DNA of 64,000 bases from Asticcacaulis sp. AC466 (GTDB lineage: Bacteria > Pseudomonadota > Alphaproteobacteria > Caulobacterales > Caulobacteraceae). Position 1 is the first letter of the stretch; each line of letters starts with the position of its first letter. The stretch spans positions 186,001-250,000 of the forward strand of contig NZ_AWGE01000005.1 of the NCBI RefSeq assembly GCF_000495815.1. Reading direction: 5' to 3'. Shown one piece after another: positions 51,830-61,900 of the stretch. The notes beneath the pieces are model-generated. The model was not told where the DNA came from. It ran no database searches and was given only the letters and a program-made list of their open reading frames with translations. A program made the translations under genes and the position numbers.

Positions 51830-52859
51830 TGACGGTCTGCAGGGCTTGTACCAGGCGGGCGCGACCGGTGTCGAAACCATAGGTGTCCACGGCCTGCGTC
51901 TGCGCTGCGTCCGCCGTTCGCCGCATAGCGTGGGGTTCGGCGAGGGCCTGTCGCAGGGCGTCGGCTAAGGCTTTGGCGTTTTGTGGCTCGAACAGGCGGC
52001 CGAATCGGCCTTTGGCCAGAATCTGCTGCGGTCCCTCTAAATCGGCCGCCAAAACAGGTACGCCTGCCGCCATGGCCTCTATGACCACCAATCCGAACGG
52101 TTCGTAGCGAGACGGCACGACGAACAGGTCGAGTTCCTTCAGGAAATGGGCGGCCGGCGCCTGCCAGCCACAGAAGATCACCTGGGAATGCAGGTTGAGC
52201 TGGCGCGCCTGATTGGCGAGGGAAACCGCTTCCGGGCCATCCCCCGCGATACGCAGGTGAAACGCTACACCTGCGTCACGCAATTGGCTGGCGGCCTCCA
52301 GCAGAATATCGAATCCTTTCTGGTCATGCAGGCGACCCAGGGCGCCTATAACCGGAACAGTGCTGCGTGATGTCTTGACGGGGTAGACCTCAAGCGGCGC
52401 AAAATTGCCGACCTCGAGCGCCAACGTTTCCGGATAGGCGCTCCGGACATGCGACAACACGCTTTCGCTAACGCACAGGGCGGCGCGCACCTGCTTCAGA
52501 TGTGGTTTTGAAAAGGCATTGTGCATCACTTGAACTGTTTTGTCGCGCAGGCCCATGTAAGGCGATGTGCACAGTCGTGCGGCCCTGTTGCCGTGGGCGA
52601 GAATAAGGTCTGGACAAAAACGGCGGCAATGCATCTTCAGTCGGACGGCGGCGAAGGGATCGAAATCGGTTCGTGCCGCCAGGGGTGAAAAGCCTTTGGC
52701 GGGCACCTCGCGCGCCAGGACGCCGCGCGGATGGCCGAGACTTAAGACCTCGATGCCTTCAGCCGAGAGGGCCTCGTGATAGTAGGCCGCCATCGATTCG
52801 ACGCCGCCCCTGGCCTTGGCCAGCATTATGTTCAAAACGCGCATTGAATGGGGCGGCAT
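51813..52859 (-). CDS. Family 4 glycosyltransferase
   Basis: This 348-residue enzyme has a GT-B fold. The N-terminal domain begins MRVLNIMLAKARGGVESM. The C-terminal domain has IGALGRLHDQKGFDILL, the nucleotide-sugar E-x7-E motif in SRYEPFGLVVIEAMAAGVPV and FGRLFEPQNAKALADAL. It adds a sugar to a surface glycan, probably lipopolysaccharide core or a related oligosaccharide, with the GT2 enzyme next to it. The ATG at 52859 was used; the Met at 52844 is also possible. Acceptor and donor unknown. Confidence 0.9.
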   Translation of the reverse strand: MPPHSMRVLNIMLAKARGGVESMAAYYHEALSAEGIEVLSLGHPRGVLAREVPAKGFSPLAARTDFDPFAAVRLKMHCRRFCPDLILAHGNRAARLCTSPYMGLRDKTVQVMHNAFSKPHLKQVRAALCVSESVLSHVRSAYPETLALEVGNFAPLEVYPVKTSRSTVPVIGALGRLHDQKGFDILLEAASQLRDAGVAFHLRIAGDGPEAVSLANQARQLNLHSQVIFCGWQAPAAHFLKELDLFVVPSRYEPFGLVVIEAMAAGVPVLAADLEGPQQILAKGRFGRLFEPQNAKALADALRQALAEPHAMRRTADAAQTQAVDTYGFDTGRARLVQALQTVIKTTG

Positions 52860-52983
52860 ATCACTTGTCTGGCTAAACAGTCCGTGGCGCGTATACGACG
52901 CTCAACATAATGACACCGCCAGCGATATAAACTCGCAAGCCCTTTATTCATAGTCTTTCCAGTGGATAGGTCATGCCTCAATT

Positions 52984-53033
52984 TGAACTTTTTTTGGCGG
53001 CACGGATATCGCCCCAATCACACCTATCCTAGC
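52984..53033 (+). promoter_or_regulatory. Candidate ECF-sigma promoter of the second sigma gene
   Basis: TGAACTTTTTTTGGC and CCTAGC (53028-53033), with spacing of 44 bases between their starts, resemble the two better matched motifs at 25945-25996 and 27703-27755. The expected transcription start is about 53040, seven bases before the GTG start of the sigma gene. Confidence 0.4.
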
Positions 53034-53046
53034 TAGTCCCCCGACC

Positions 53047-53571
53047 GTGCCAGACGCCTTGCTGCAAGCCTATCTGGAAAAGCGCGCGATGCTCGTGCGC
53101 TATTTTACGGCGCGTGCGCGTGACGCCGCGACGGCGGAAGATGTCGTGCAGGAAATCTATCTCAAGATTGCGGCTTTGGGCCCCCATTATAGCGTCGAAA
53201 ATCCGACCGCCTTCCTGTTTACGACCGGCAGCCATATCTGGCTAAATCGGATACGGGGGCAGGGGCGCCAACGCAGTCGTGACGGTCAGTGGCTGTCCGC
53301 CAACCACATGGACCTGGCCGGCGAAATGATTGCCGACATCCCCTCTGCCGAAAACGAAGTCATGGCGCGTGAGCAGTTGGCGCTCATCACGGCGGCCCTA
53401 CAAGAGCTTCCTGAAAAGACGCAGGAAATCTTCCGTCTTGGCAAGTTCGAGGGCATGACCCAGGCCCAGGTGGCCGCGCATCTTCATATCTCGAAAAGTT
53501 CGGTTGAAAAGCATCAATACACCGCGCTGCGGCATCTGTCAGATCGCCTCAAAGGGGCAGGCGGCCCGTGA
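53047..53571 (+). CDS. ECF RNA polymerase sigma factor (second locus)
   Basis: This 174-residue FecI-like sigma factor starts at a GTG at 53047. Region 2 includes RDAATAEDVVQEIYLKIAAL and the NPTAFLFTTGSHIWLNRIRGQGRQ helix. Region 4 includes LPEKTQEIFRLGKFEGMTQAQVAAHLHISKSSVEKH with its helix-turn-helix. No ribosome site precedes the GTG, so translation may be near-leaderless. FecR and an STN receptor follow, completing a signalling trio. Confidence 0.88.
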   Translation: MPDALLQAYLEKRAMLVRYFTARARDAATAEDVVQEIYLKIAALGPHYSVENPTAFLFTTGSHIWLNRIRGQGRQRSRDGQWLSANHMDLAGEMIADIPSAENEVMAREQLALITAALQELPEKTQEIFRLGKFEGMTQAQVAAHLHISKSSVEKHQYTALRHLSDRLKGAGGP

Positions 53572-53647
53572 GGTCAGACACCCAGACACAAAGAAAACAA
53601 GATTTGCGACTCTGACGCCCGTGTGGTGTCACCCTATCAAAGGACAA

Positions 53648-54694
53648 ATGCACGAGATGCCGACTGGAAATCAGGATATAGCGATGATCGCGCAACAAGC
53701 CAGAGACTGGCTTGTGCGCGTCCACGCGCCTGATGTTACCGATGCGGACATTGAGGGGCTGACGGACTGGTTAAACCAATCAGAACAGCATCTTTCGGCA
53801 TTCGACGAGGCGGAACGGGCGTGGTTCGAACAGTTCGGTCAAGAAGCTGCGCCTTGTGACCCGCCCATGGCCGGGAGCACCCCGCCTGAGCCGGCGACGG
53901 AAGATCCGCAGGTCGAACCGGTCGTCATCCCGTTTTATGCGCGCAAATCGCGGCGCCCTGCCGGCGCTCTATTGACCTGGGGTGTTACTGCGGGGATCGC
54001 TGCGGGCCTGGCGGCGGCGGTTGTTTCGTCGATGATCATGGTTCAGGCCGCCAAACCGGTAATCTACGAAACACGCAAGGCTGAAACGAAAGAGGTTGTC
54101 CTCGAAGACGGGACCCGGCTGCACTTGAATACCGATACGCACCTGTCTGTCCGCCTGACCCGAAACGCCCGCCAGATTCAGCTCGACAAGGGTGAATTGG
54201 CGGTGACAGTCGTTCACAACGCGTCAAGGCCGTTTTCTATCCAGATGGGTGAGCAGACAGTCAGCGATGTCGGAACCGAATTCAATGTCGCCCGCCTGGA
54301 CGGCGTCATCCGGATCAATGTGCGGGAAGGCGAGGTGGCGGTGGCCCCCACCGGCCGGCCCGCTGACGTAAGGGCGGTCCTCAAATCGGGCGACGAAGCC
54401 GTGCAGGTAGAAGGTAGTCCGCAGGTCAGGGTTTTCAAGGCGGATCCTTCGGTGGCGTTTGCCTGGCAGCAAGGCCGCGTCATTTATCAGGACCAGACCT
54501 TGGCGTTTGTCATAAAGGATCTCAACCGTTATATGAGGACACCCCTTGTGACGGACGCCGCGACAGGGCAACTAAGGGTGACGGCGGTCATTGTTGTTGA
54601 TTCGGAGGCTTCGGTTGTTAAACGGCTGGAAGAATTTCTTCCCGTGCAAGCCACCACGACGTCTACCGCTGTCTATCTGCATCGCCGTCCTTAG
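53648..54694 (+). CDS. FecR-family anti-sigma regulator (second locus)
   Basis: This 348-residue inner-membrane protein starts at the ATG at 53648 with AAAGGA just upstream. The N-terminal DUF4880 domain (about 8-60) has QQARDWLVRVHAPDV and LSAFDEAERAWFEQF. One transmembrane helix follows (about 110-130, TAGIAAGLAAAVVSSMIM). The periplasmic FecR domain has LEDGTRLHLNTDTHLSVRL and VTVVHNASRPFSI, and a C-terminal STN-like part follows. The receptor reading frame begins inside its last ~80 bases, so both are coupled. Confidence 0.9.
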   Translation: MHEMPTGNQDIAMIAQQARDWLVRVHAPDVTDADIEGLTDWLNQSEQHLSAFDEAERAWFEQFGQEAAPCDPPMAGSTPPEPATEDPQVEPVVIPFYARKSRRPAGALLTWGVTAGIAAGLAAAVVSSMIMVQAAKPVIYETRKAETKEVVLEDGTRLHLNTDTHLSVRLTRNARQIQLDKGELAVTVVHNASRPFSIQMGEQTVSDVGTEFNVARLDGVIRINVREGEVAVAPTGRPADVRAVLKSGDEAVQVEGSPQVRVFKADPSVAFAWQQGRVIYQDQTLAFVIKDLNRYMRTPLVTDAATGQLRVTAVIVVDSEASVVKRLEEFLPVQATTTSTAVYLHRRP

Positions 54695-57029
54695 TCTTGC
54701 TGCGGGCGCGGCCATAGCGGCGGAAAGCCGCTATGCGGTCGATATACCCGCCCAGCCGATGGGCAACGCGCTTATTCAGTTCGCGGTGGCCACCAATATA
54801 TCGGTTGGCGGAGTAAATCCCAAGTCCTGCGGCGTTCAGGCGCGAGCGCTTCATGGCGTCTATACGGTTGACGCCGGATTGAAGGCGCTTCTCAAGAATA
54901 GCGCGTGCGAAGCCGTACGGGTCGATACGGCCAGTTATCGGCTTCAGATCCGCCGTATCGCGCCGCGCGCCTTCTCTTCGTCCGTCGTTGATGTCTCGGC
55001 GCCCATGGAGGTCGTCGTCACGGCGAACCGGCGCCCGCAATTGCTTGGCCGGGCACCCACATCCGTCAGCGTGATTTCGGCAGGCAGGCTGGGGGCTAGC
55101 GATGGAAGCCTGACGGATGTGGCGGCAGGCGTGCCTGGCATGATGATGACCAATCTGGGGCCGGGACGGGACAAGATTTTGCTGCGCGGTGTATCGGATG
55201 GTGTATTTACCGGCCGTACGCAGTCAACGGTCGGTCTCTACCTGGACGATGCACCGATCACCTACAACGCCCCCGATCCTGATCTGCTGCTTCTAGATAT
55301 GGCGCGTGTGGAGGTGCTCAAAGGGCCGCAGGGAGCGCTTTATGGCGAAGGGTCAATTTCCGGCGTCGTCCACCTGATCACCAACCTGCCTGACCTGTCG
55401 CGTGCGAACGGTAATCTGAGCGCCGGACTTGCTCTTACCGAAGGCGGAGAGTCGTCCTCGCGTATATCCGCCGTGGTCAACCTGCCCATCATTACGGACA
55501 AGGTGGGCTTGCGTCTTGTCGCCTACCGCGACCAGAGCGGCGGCTACCTCCACTATACGAATGACCCGGAATACAAGGGCAACGGTACGGTTCGCGACGG
55601 TGCGCGTGTCGCCATCTCCTGGAAAATTAATGATAACTGGAGCCTGACGGGCAATTTGGCGCGACAGGACATCGAAACCAAGGACAGCCAGTATATATAC
55701 GGCGGGCAAAAGGACTACATTCGGGCGCCGGGCATAGCCGAGCCCCACGACAATGATTTCAGCGAAACGGCTGTGCGTCTCACCGGGGAAACCGCTGTAG
55801 GCGCTGTGAAGCTAACGCTCAATCATCTGCATCACGATATATCGAGCCGGTACGACGCCGATCCGTTGAGCGCCGTGGTTGCGGCACCCAATTCCGGACA
55901 GCTTGTCTACGACGAGATTCAGAATGTTGAATTGACCACGATGGAAGGCCTTGTGACCTCGCCGACCGAGCGGCCTCTGCGCTGGCTGGCAGGTGTTTTT
56001 GCCTCCGACGGGACCGAAAATTTCAACCCTCGCCTCATTGATTACAAGACGAGGGCCGCAATCTTTCAGGAAGACCGTAAGGATCACATCACCAACCTGG
56101 CGGCATTTGGCGAGCTCTCTTTTGACCTGTCGGCAAAATGGATATTAACCGCCGGTCTGCGACTGGCCCAGAGCGAACATACGGTTGTCAGTGACAGCCG
56201 TGAAACAGGTAATCCGCAAGACAGCCTTTCGTCGTTTCGTGGCCGAAAACATGACATGCACGTAGCGCACAAGCTGGTTTTGACCTACGTGCCAGACTCG
56301 AGAGTGCTGTTTTATCTCCAGGCCTCGAACGGATACCGCAGCGGTGGTTTCAACACGACGGCGCTTTTCGAAGGGCCGGCGCCTGTCGCGCGTTACGACG
56401 GCGATCGCCTGGATAGCTATGAACTGGGCGCCAAACTGACCTTGCTGGACCACAGGCTCAGGCTGACCGTCGACGGGTATGCCATAAGGTGGAATAAGCT
56501 TCAAAGCGATCAGTTGCAGGCCACAGGTCTGCCGGTGACGGTCAATATCGGCGACGGCCTTGTCCATGGCCTGGAGTTCGAAGCGGACTGGCGCCCGCTT
56601 GACGCCCTCGACTTTCATGCGGCCGCCTTGTTCGCCGCGCCGGAACTCAAACACGCAAACCCGTTATATAGCATCGATGATGATCGTGGCATGCCGTATA
56701 TTCCTCGGCAGATCTATAGTATATCCGCGAACTGGCAAGCACAAGTTTATGCCCACCCGCTTGATATCATGACGACTTTTGCTTACCGGGGAGAGTCGCA
56801 TTTGAATTTCGGGTCTTTGCAAACCGTCAGGATGGGTGGCTATGGCTTGATGGATCTAGACGCGGCCTATCACGTGGGGGCAATGACGTACGGGTTGCGC
56901 ATCACCAACCTGACGGCGGCGCGCGGCAACAGTTTTGCGTACGGGAATCCCTTCAAGATAGCGGCTGGCAACCAGGTCACCCCGCTGCGGCCCCGCACCG
57001 CGTGGTTAACCGTCAGCCGCGATTTTTAG
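54615..57029 (+). CDS. TonB-dependent receptor with STN signalling domain (second locus)
   Basis: This 804-residue protein starts at a TTG at 54615, chosen because GGAGG (54604-54608) lies 6 bases upstream; it overlaps fecR by 80 bases. The signal peptide is LPLSICIAVLSLAAGAAIA. An STN domain (about 40-110, RYAVDIPAQPMGNALIQFA) and a TonB-box-like MEVVVTANRRPQ follow. The plug has LTDVAAGVPGMMM and LLDMARVEVLKGPQGALYGEGSISGVVH. The C-terminal barrel ends WLTVSRDF. It senses and imports an unknown ligand and should activate the linked sigma factor. Confidence 0.9.
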   Translation: MLNGWKNFFPCKPPRRLPLSICIAVLSLAAGAAIAAESRYAVDIPAQPMGNALIQFAVATNISVGGVNPKSCGVQARALHGVYTVDAGLKALLKNSACEAVRVDTASYRLQIRRIAPRAFSSSVVDVSAPMEVVVTANRRPQLLGRAPTSVSVISAGRLGASDGSLTDVAAGVPGMMMTNLGPGRDKILLRGVSDGVFTGRTQSTVGLYLDDAPITYNAPDPDLLLLDMARVEVLKGPQGALYGEGSISGVVHLITNLPDLSRANGNLSAGLALTEGGESSSRISAVVNLPIITDKVGLRLVAYRDQSGGYLHYTNDPEYKGNGTVRDGARVAISWKINDNWSLTGNLARQDIETKDSQYIYGGQKDYIRAPGIAEPHDNDFSETAVRLTGETAVGAVKLTLNHLHHDISSRYDADPLSAVVAAPNSGQLVYDEIQNVELTTMEGLVTSPTERPLRWLAGVFASDGTENFNPRLIDYKTRAAIFQEDRKDHITNLAAFGELSFDLSAKWILTAGLRLAQSEHTVVSDSRETGNPQDSLSSFRGRKHDMHVAHKLVLTYVPDSRVLFYLQASNGYRSGGFNTTALFEGPAPVARYDGDRLDSYELGAKLTLLDHRLRLTVDGYAIRWNKLQSDQLQATGLPVTVNIGDGLVHGLEFEADWRPLDALDFHAAALFAAPELKHANPLYSIDDDRGMPYIPRQIYSISANWQAQVYAHPLDIMTTFAYRGESHLNFGSLQTVRMGGYGLMDLDAAYHVGAMTYGLRITNLTAARGNSFAYGNPFKIAAGNQVTPLRPRTAWLTVSRDF

Positions 57030-57358
57030 GGTTGTGGGGCGCGACGGCTTTGGCTGCGCCAGGCGCGGTACCAGTCGAGCGCCTCCTCGGGGAGGCCGCA
57101 ACGCCCTTCGATGCGATGGCGTCGCCGCATCATGCCGCATTGACGGTAGGTGATCGCAATGGCGCCGGCCTCTATCGCTAGCGTGCGTTTGTGAAGGGGA
57201 ATGTCGTAGTGATCGCCCTGATGCCATTCCCGTTTCATGCCTATAACCTGCGCCAGGGCATGGAGTTCGACCTCCGTATCGGCGATAAGATGAGACATCT
57301 GCATGCCGCGAAAATGGCCGATGGCGTGCCGATACATGTCATCGATGAATACGGCCAT
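57026..57358 (-). CDS. DUF4031 domain protein
   Basis: This 110-residue protein fits DUF4031 in AVFIDDMYRHAIGHFRGMQMSHLIADTEVELHALA, the HYDIPLHKRTLAIEAGAIAIT segment and an Arg-rich end. The family is cytoplasmic and of unknown function. The start ATG at 57358 has GGGAG upstream; the ATG at 57367 is an alternative. It converges with and overlaps the receptor gene end by 4 bases. Confidence 0.85.
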   Translation of the reverse strand: MAVFIDDMYRHAIGHFRGMQMSHLIADTEVELHALAQVIGMKREWHQGDHYDIPLHKRTLAIEAGAIAITYRQCGMMRRRHRIEGRCGLPEEALDWYRAWRSQSRRAPQP

Positions 57359-57434
57359 TTCGTGCATCTCCCATCTGCCGCGGTCTTTGGATGGAAGATG
57401 GGGCAGGGCGGGTCGAAAGCAAGAGGGCAGGAGG

Positions 57435-58412
57435 CTATCCCGCCGACAGCCGGCTGCGTATCCAGCTTGCCGCATCGTTGAACGCGGTCTCAGCAATCCG
57501 GGAGATTGACACAGCTTCGAGGAAGCTGTGCGAAGCCCCGGCGTAGACGATAGCGCGTGTCTCGACGCCAGCGGCTTGCAGGCGCGCGTCCAGAGCCATA
57601 CTTTGTCCGGTCAGGACATCGCATTGGGGCACACACAGGAACACAGGCGGCAGATCGCGCAGATCAGCCAGCAGGGGCACCGCCCTGGGGTCGGACTGGT
57701 CTTCGGGCCGGGCGAGATATTGCGACCAGAAATAGGCCATTTCGTCCGCCGTCAGCATATAGTCAGGACCGCCAAAGTCGCGGACATTGTCTACCGAAAG
57801 ATCGATTCCGAAGGCGCCGTAATTGAGGATCAGGCCGCTCAATACGCTCCCTTCGCCGGCATCGCGCAAGGCGATCGCCGTGCTGAGCGATAGATTCGCC
57901 CCGGCGGAATCGCCCCCGATCACAAGCCGTTCGGCATCGATGTTCATTTCGCCGGCGTGGGTTCGCAGGTGCTGAACGACCGCGATGATTTGTTCAAGGG
58001 CAACCGGAAAGCGGGCTTCCGGAGACAGGGCATAGTCGACGCCTACGACGCAGACGCCGGCGCGGCTTGCATATTCCCGCATGATACGGTCGTGGGTATC
58101 CAGACTGAACATGACCCAACCGCCGCCATGGATATAGATCAGGGCGGGTTTGACGGCGGTACCGTCGGGATCATATACCCGGATACGGACCCCGCCATGC
58201 GGCGTCGGTACTGTGTGTTCGGTTATGGCATGCATGACCGGGCCGCCGGCGATCCAGGGGGCCCGCACCTTTTCGGCGATGTGGCGCGCGTTGACCGTGG
58301 TGCGCTCAAGCCCGTTGCCGTGCGTGACATAGGCTTCGCCGGTGATGCGGATAAAGTCGCGCACACCTGGATCGAGGTCCGCGCCGGCTTGTGTCGAAGT
58401 GGGGTTAAGCAC
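57435..58412 (-). CDS. HSL-type alpha/beta hydrolase (esterase)
   Basis: This 325-residue cytoplasmic esterase is of the hormone-sensitive lipase family. The oxyanion motif is HGGGW (95-99) and the nucleophile is Ser169 in GDSAG (167-171). The catalytic Asp is in PQCDVLTGQ and the His in GASHSF. It hydrolyses short-chain acyl esters by family analogy. The apparent start is GTG at 58412, with AGGA about 9 bases before it. It stands between DUF4031 and the amidohydrolase operon on the same strand. Confidence 0.9.
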   Translation of the reverse strand: MLNPTSTQAGADLDPGVRDFIRITGEAYVTHGNGLERTTVNARHIAEKVRAPWIAGGPVMHAITEHTVPTPHGGVRIRVYDPDGTAVKPALIYIHGGGWVMFSLDTHDRIMREYASRAGVCVVGVDYALSPEARFPVALEQIIAVVQHLRTHAGEMNIDAERLVIGGDSAGANLSLSTAIALRDAGEGSVLSGLILNYGAFGIDLSVDNVRDFGGPDYMLTADEMAYFWSQYLARPEDQSDPRAVPLLADLRDLPPVFLCVPQCDVLTGQSMALDARLQAAGVETRAIVYAGASHSFLEAVSISRIAETAFNDAASWIRSRLSAG

Positions 58413-58519
58413 CGATGGCTATCCTGTAACGCATTTAGGTTGGGGTTTTAGCGGCAAGGCCCGGTGCCGGACTACGACACGCGGATCGAATAGTGTCTTG
58501 AACGGGCCAAAACATCCGT

Positions 58520-58966
58520 CTACTTCGCCGCCGTCGCCAGATAGGCCGCCGCCGTCGTCGGTCCTTTCGTCACCGTGTCGGTATGTTCGGTAATGTATTT
58601 TCGGATTTCAAAGAAGAAGTTGGATCCCGAAGGCAGCCCGAGTTCGTCCCAGGCCTTGTCGAGCGCGGCCGTCTTGTCTTCCGGCACATTGGCCGGTTGT
58701 ATCAGCATGAAATCCCAATCCGCACCGTCGCTGTGGACATAGAGCTGGCGTGGGGGCAAACCGGCCATCTCGTTTGCTTTGTCGCATTTGGCGATGAATT
58801 CCAGAAACGCCTGATGTTGCCCAGGCGCGATGCGGTAAATTTCCACCTGGGTACGGGGCACTGGTGCGGGTGAGCTTACCGGGGCGGGCGCGGTGACGGA
58901 CTTTGGTGCCGCCATAACCGAGGTGGCGGACATAAGCAGGCCTGCGGCGATCAGGATGGCTTTCAT
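58520..58966 (-). CDS. Small secreted protein, last gene of the amidohydrolase operon
   Basis: This 148-residue protein has a signal peptide (ILIAAGLLMSATSVMAA) and a short Pro/Ala linker. The remaining domain of about 100 residues has strands VEIYRIAPGQHQAFLEFI and YVHSDGADWDFMLIQPA and resembles a dimeric alpha/beta-barrel (ferredoxin-like) fold. I recognise no named family. GGGAGA precedes the ATG. The start overlaps the stop of the upstream amidohydrolase gene (ATGA), so it is translationally coupled and probably works with it in the periplasm. Confidence 0.7.
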   Translation of the reverse strand: MKAILIAAGLLMSATSVMAAPKSVTAPAPVSSPAPVPRTQVEIYRIAPGQHQAFLEFIAKCDKANEMAGLPPRQLYVHSDGADWDFMLIQPANVPEDKTAALDKAWDELGLPSGSNFFFEIRKYITEHTDTVTKGPTTAAAYLATAAK

Positions 58967-61900
58967 TTTGTGTCTCCCGTGGGTGGAATATCGTCGTTGA
59001 ACCAGGGTGTGGCGGCCTTTTCGGCGTTCGGCCAGGTCTGACTAAGGTCAGCCGCATCGTATAGATGGCCGTTCTTCATCACCTGATTGATGTCCAGCGC
59101 ATGAGTGATGTCGGTGCGCGGATCGGCGTTGAGGATAAGCAGATCGGCGAACTTGCCGGGCGTCAGGCTACCCAACTCTCCGCGCCGCCCGATGGTTTCC
59201 GCAGATCCCAAGGTGCCGGCGTGAAGCGCTTCTTCGGGTGTCATGCCGCCCATGACATGGGCCTCCAGTTCCCAGTGGAAGCCGAGGCCGGGCGTATTGC
59301 CATGGGCGCCAATCCCGATAAGCCCACCCGCGCGCTGGATCGCCGCCGAACCACTGGCAACGATGGGGAAGGCGTATTCGGATAGGGGCAACCATTGATC
59401 CAGCCGCGTGGTCATCTGTGCCAGGGCGAAATGCGGCGTGAAGTGGCGATACTTGCCGTCAGCGGCCGGGTTGTCCCGCGCGATGAAGTAGTTTTGCCCG
59501 GTCGCACCGCCATTGGTTATCTGAAGCGTCGAGGTATAGCTTGTCCCACTTCTCGCCATCAGCTGAATGACATCGTTGTAGACGGGCAGGGTGACCAGGG
59601 CATGTTCGTGTCCGGAATAGCCGTCCATGACCTGGGTCATATCCAGCTTGAACGACAGGGCTCCTTCGGTGGTCGGCTGGAGGCCCAGATCGATCGCCGC
59701 CATGTTTATCCATTGGCGGACCTTACGGTCGCCGGCACGATAGGATTTGATGTTGTGCAGGCCATAGGCGTCGCGATAGCGGCTTAGCACCTTGCGTGTC
59801 TCTGCCAGGGAGGCAAAGCGGTTGAAGGAAAAGATAGCCGTCCCGGTCGATGGCAGGCGCGGTCCGGTCATCAGGCCGGCATCGAGCATGTCCTTATATG
59901 CGATTTCATCTATGGTGAGGGTCGAAGGATCGAAACTGGTCGTGACGCCATAGGCCAGGCGTTCGCGCAATGCCCAGTCTTCTAGATCCAGAACCTCGCG
60001 CCGCACCGTACCGATATGGTCGTGGGTGTCGATGAAGCCCGGCATGATCGTCTTGCCGGTCACGTCACGGATGGTCGTTCCGGCGGGCACGTCGAAGCTG
60101 CCGCTCGGTCCGATCCGGGCGATCCGATTGCCGGCAATGAGAATGTCCGAATTGGGGATCGCGGGCGCATCCATGGGTAGGGCCAGCCCACCACGCAGCA
60201 GTATCTTACTTGAGGGTTCATCCCGTGGAACCGTTACGACCGCGGTCACAGCCGCCGGATGGCCTGGATCGGCGGACCAGTCGGGGGCCTCAGTGAAGGC
60301 GATATCCTTCAGGCGGCGGTGATATACGGTGCTGCCCAGGGCGTAAAAGACGGACTGGCCGTCGGCCGACCATTCGACGAAGTCTGCGCCGACGTCGGTG
60401 ATGCGGCGATGTTTTACTCCCGGGTCGGACAGGTCTATGTGCTTGCGACCATCCGTTGGCACGGCGGCGATATGCAACTGCTGCCCGACAAGGGCCGCAA
60501 CCCATTTGCCATCGGGGCTGAGGCGCACGACATCGACGGGGACGGGGCCGTCTTGAAAATACCAGCCGGGACCGGTGACCGACAAAATATCGGTTTGCGC
60601 GCCATTGGCCAGGTCGATGCGGGACACGCCCCCGCCGGTTTGCAGATAGGCGACGCCATCTTCGGACGTAAACGTCGGTCGCTGACCCATGGCCAAGCTG
60701 GCGATATCGTGACCGTCGCCGCCCGTCGCGGCGAAACTGACCAAGGTGGACGCCCTGAGGGTGCCATATTCCATATAAAGATGCAGCCGGTCGCGCTGCG
60801 GCGACCTCTGGGCAAGGATGTGCGCGCCGTCCGGCGTGAACACCGGATAGGTATAGTAGTCCGTCGTCGGGCTTATCTTCGTTGCGGCGCCTCCGGCGGC
60901 GGGAATGGTCCAGACGTCACCGCTCGCGCGCGCCGACCAGGTTACGAAGGTCAGCGTCTTACCGTCCGGCGACCAAGACGGCTGCCAGCCATCGGCCAGG
61001 GCGCATGGCTTGCCGCCGGACATCGGCATGACGTAGATCTTGCCGAGTGCTGAAAACGCGAGGCGCGACCCGTCGGGCGATACCATCGGTGCCTGGAGAA
61101 TATGGGCACGAACAGGGCCGGTGTCTTCGGTAATAACCTGCCGGCTCAGGGCGCCCAGGGCTAGTTGTACGTGGGCACTGAAGGGAATGGGTGTGACCTT
61201 GCCATCGAGCGCGATCCGCTCGATCTTGCCGCCGACGGTGATAAAGATCGACTGGCTGTCCGGCGCAAACGCGTAGCGCGGCAGAAGGTCAAGCCAGCTA
61301 TTGGCCTGGATTTGGTCATGGGTGACCGCAAACGCCAGCCATCGGTCCACACCGGTGCTCAGGTCGCGTAGGCGCAGGCCCGTCTGATTATCATACCGTG
61401 TTGCGTAGGCGAGGTATCGGCCGTCCGGTGAAATCACGGGACGGAAGGAGGCGCCCGGATTGCGCGCATGACCGGATCCCGCGGGCTCGGCGACCAGCGT
61501 CGTTTCCGCCCCCGTCGCAACCTCGCGCCTGACAATGGTCCATTCATCGCGCTGATCTGGATCGGTGCTGCCGACATGACGCGCCAGATAGAGATATTTG
61601 CCGTCCGGCGATGGCACCGCCCCCAGCGTACTGAGCCAGGCGTCACGGCTTTGATCGGCGCTTGCCTTGACCGGAATGATCAGCGTTTCCTTGCCATCCA
61701 GCCCATATTGCCACAGTTCATAGGCATTGTAGCTAGGCCGGTAGCGCTCCAGATATAGGCTTTGCCCGTCGTGGGACCACTCCGGCGACAGCAGGACAGT
61801 GTCGTCCTCGCCCAGGCTCACCTGACGGGCCGCGGTGCCGTCGGCCTTCATCACCCACAGATTGTCCGCGCCCGACGCATCGCTGATAAAGGCGATCATC

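Noticed and set aside
53504-53647. In-frame extension of the second FecR into the sigma factor gene
   Set aside because: The extension reads through the sigma gene in another frame and lacks FecR features; AAAGGA sits directly before the ATG at 53648.
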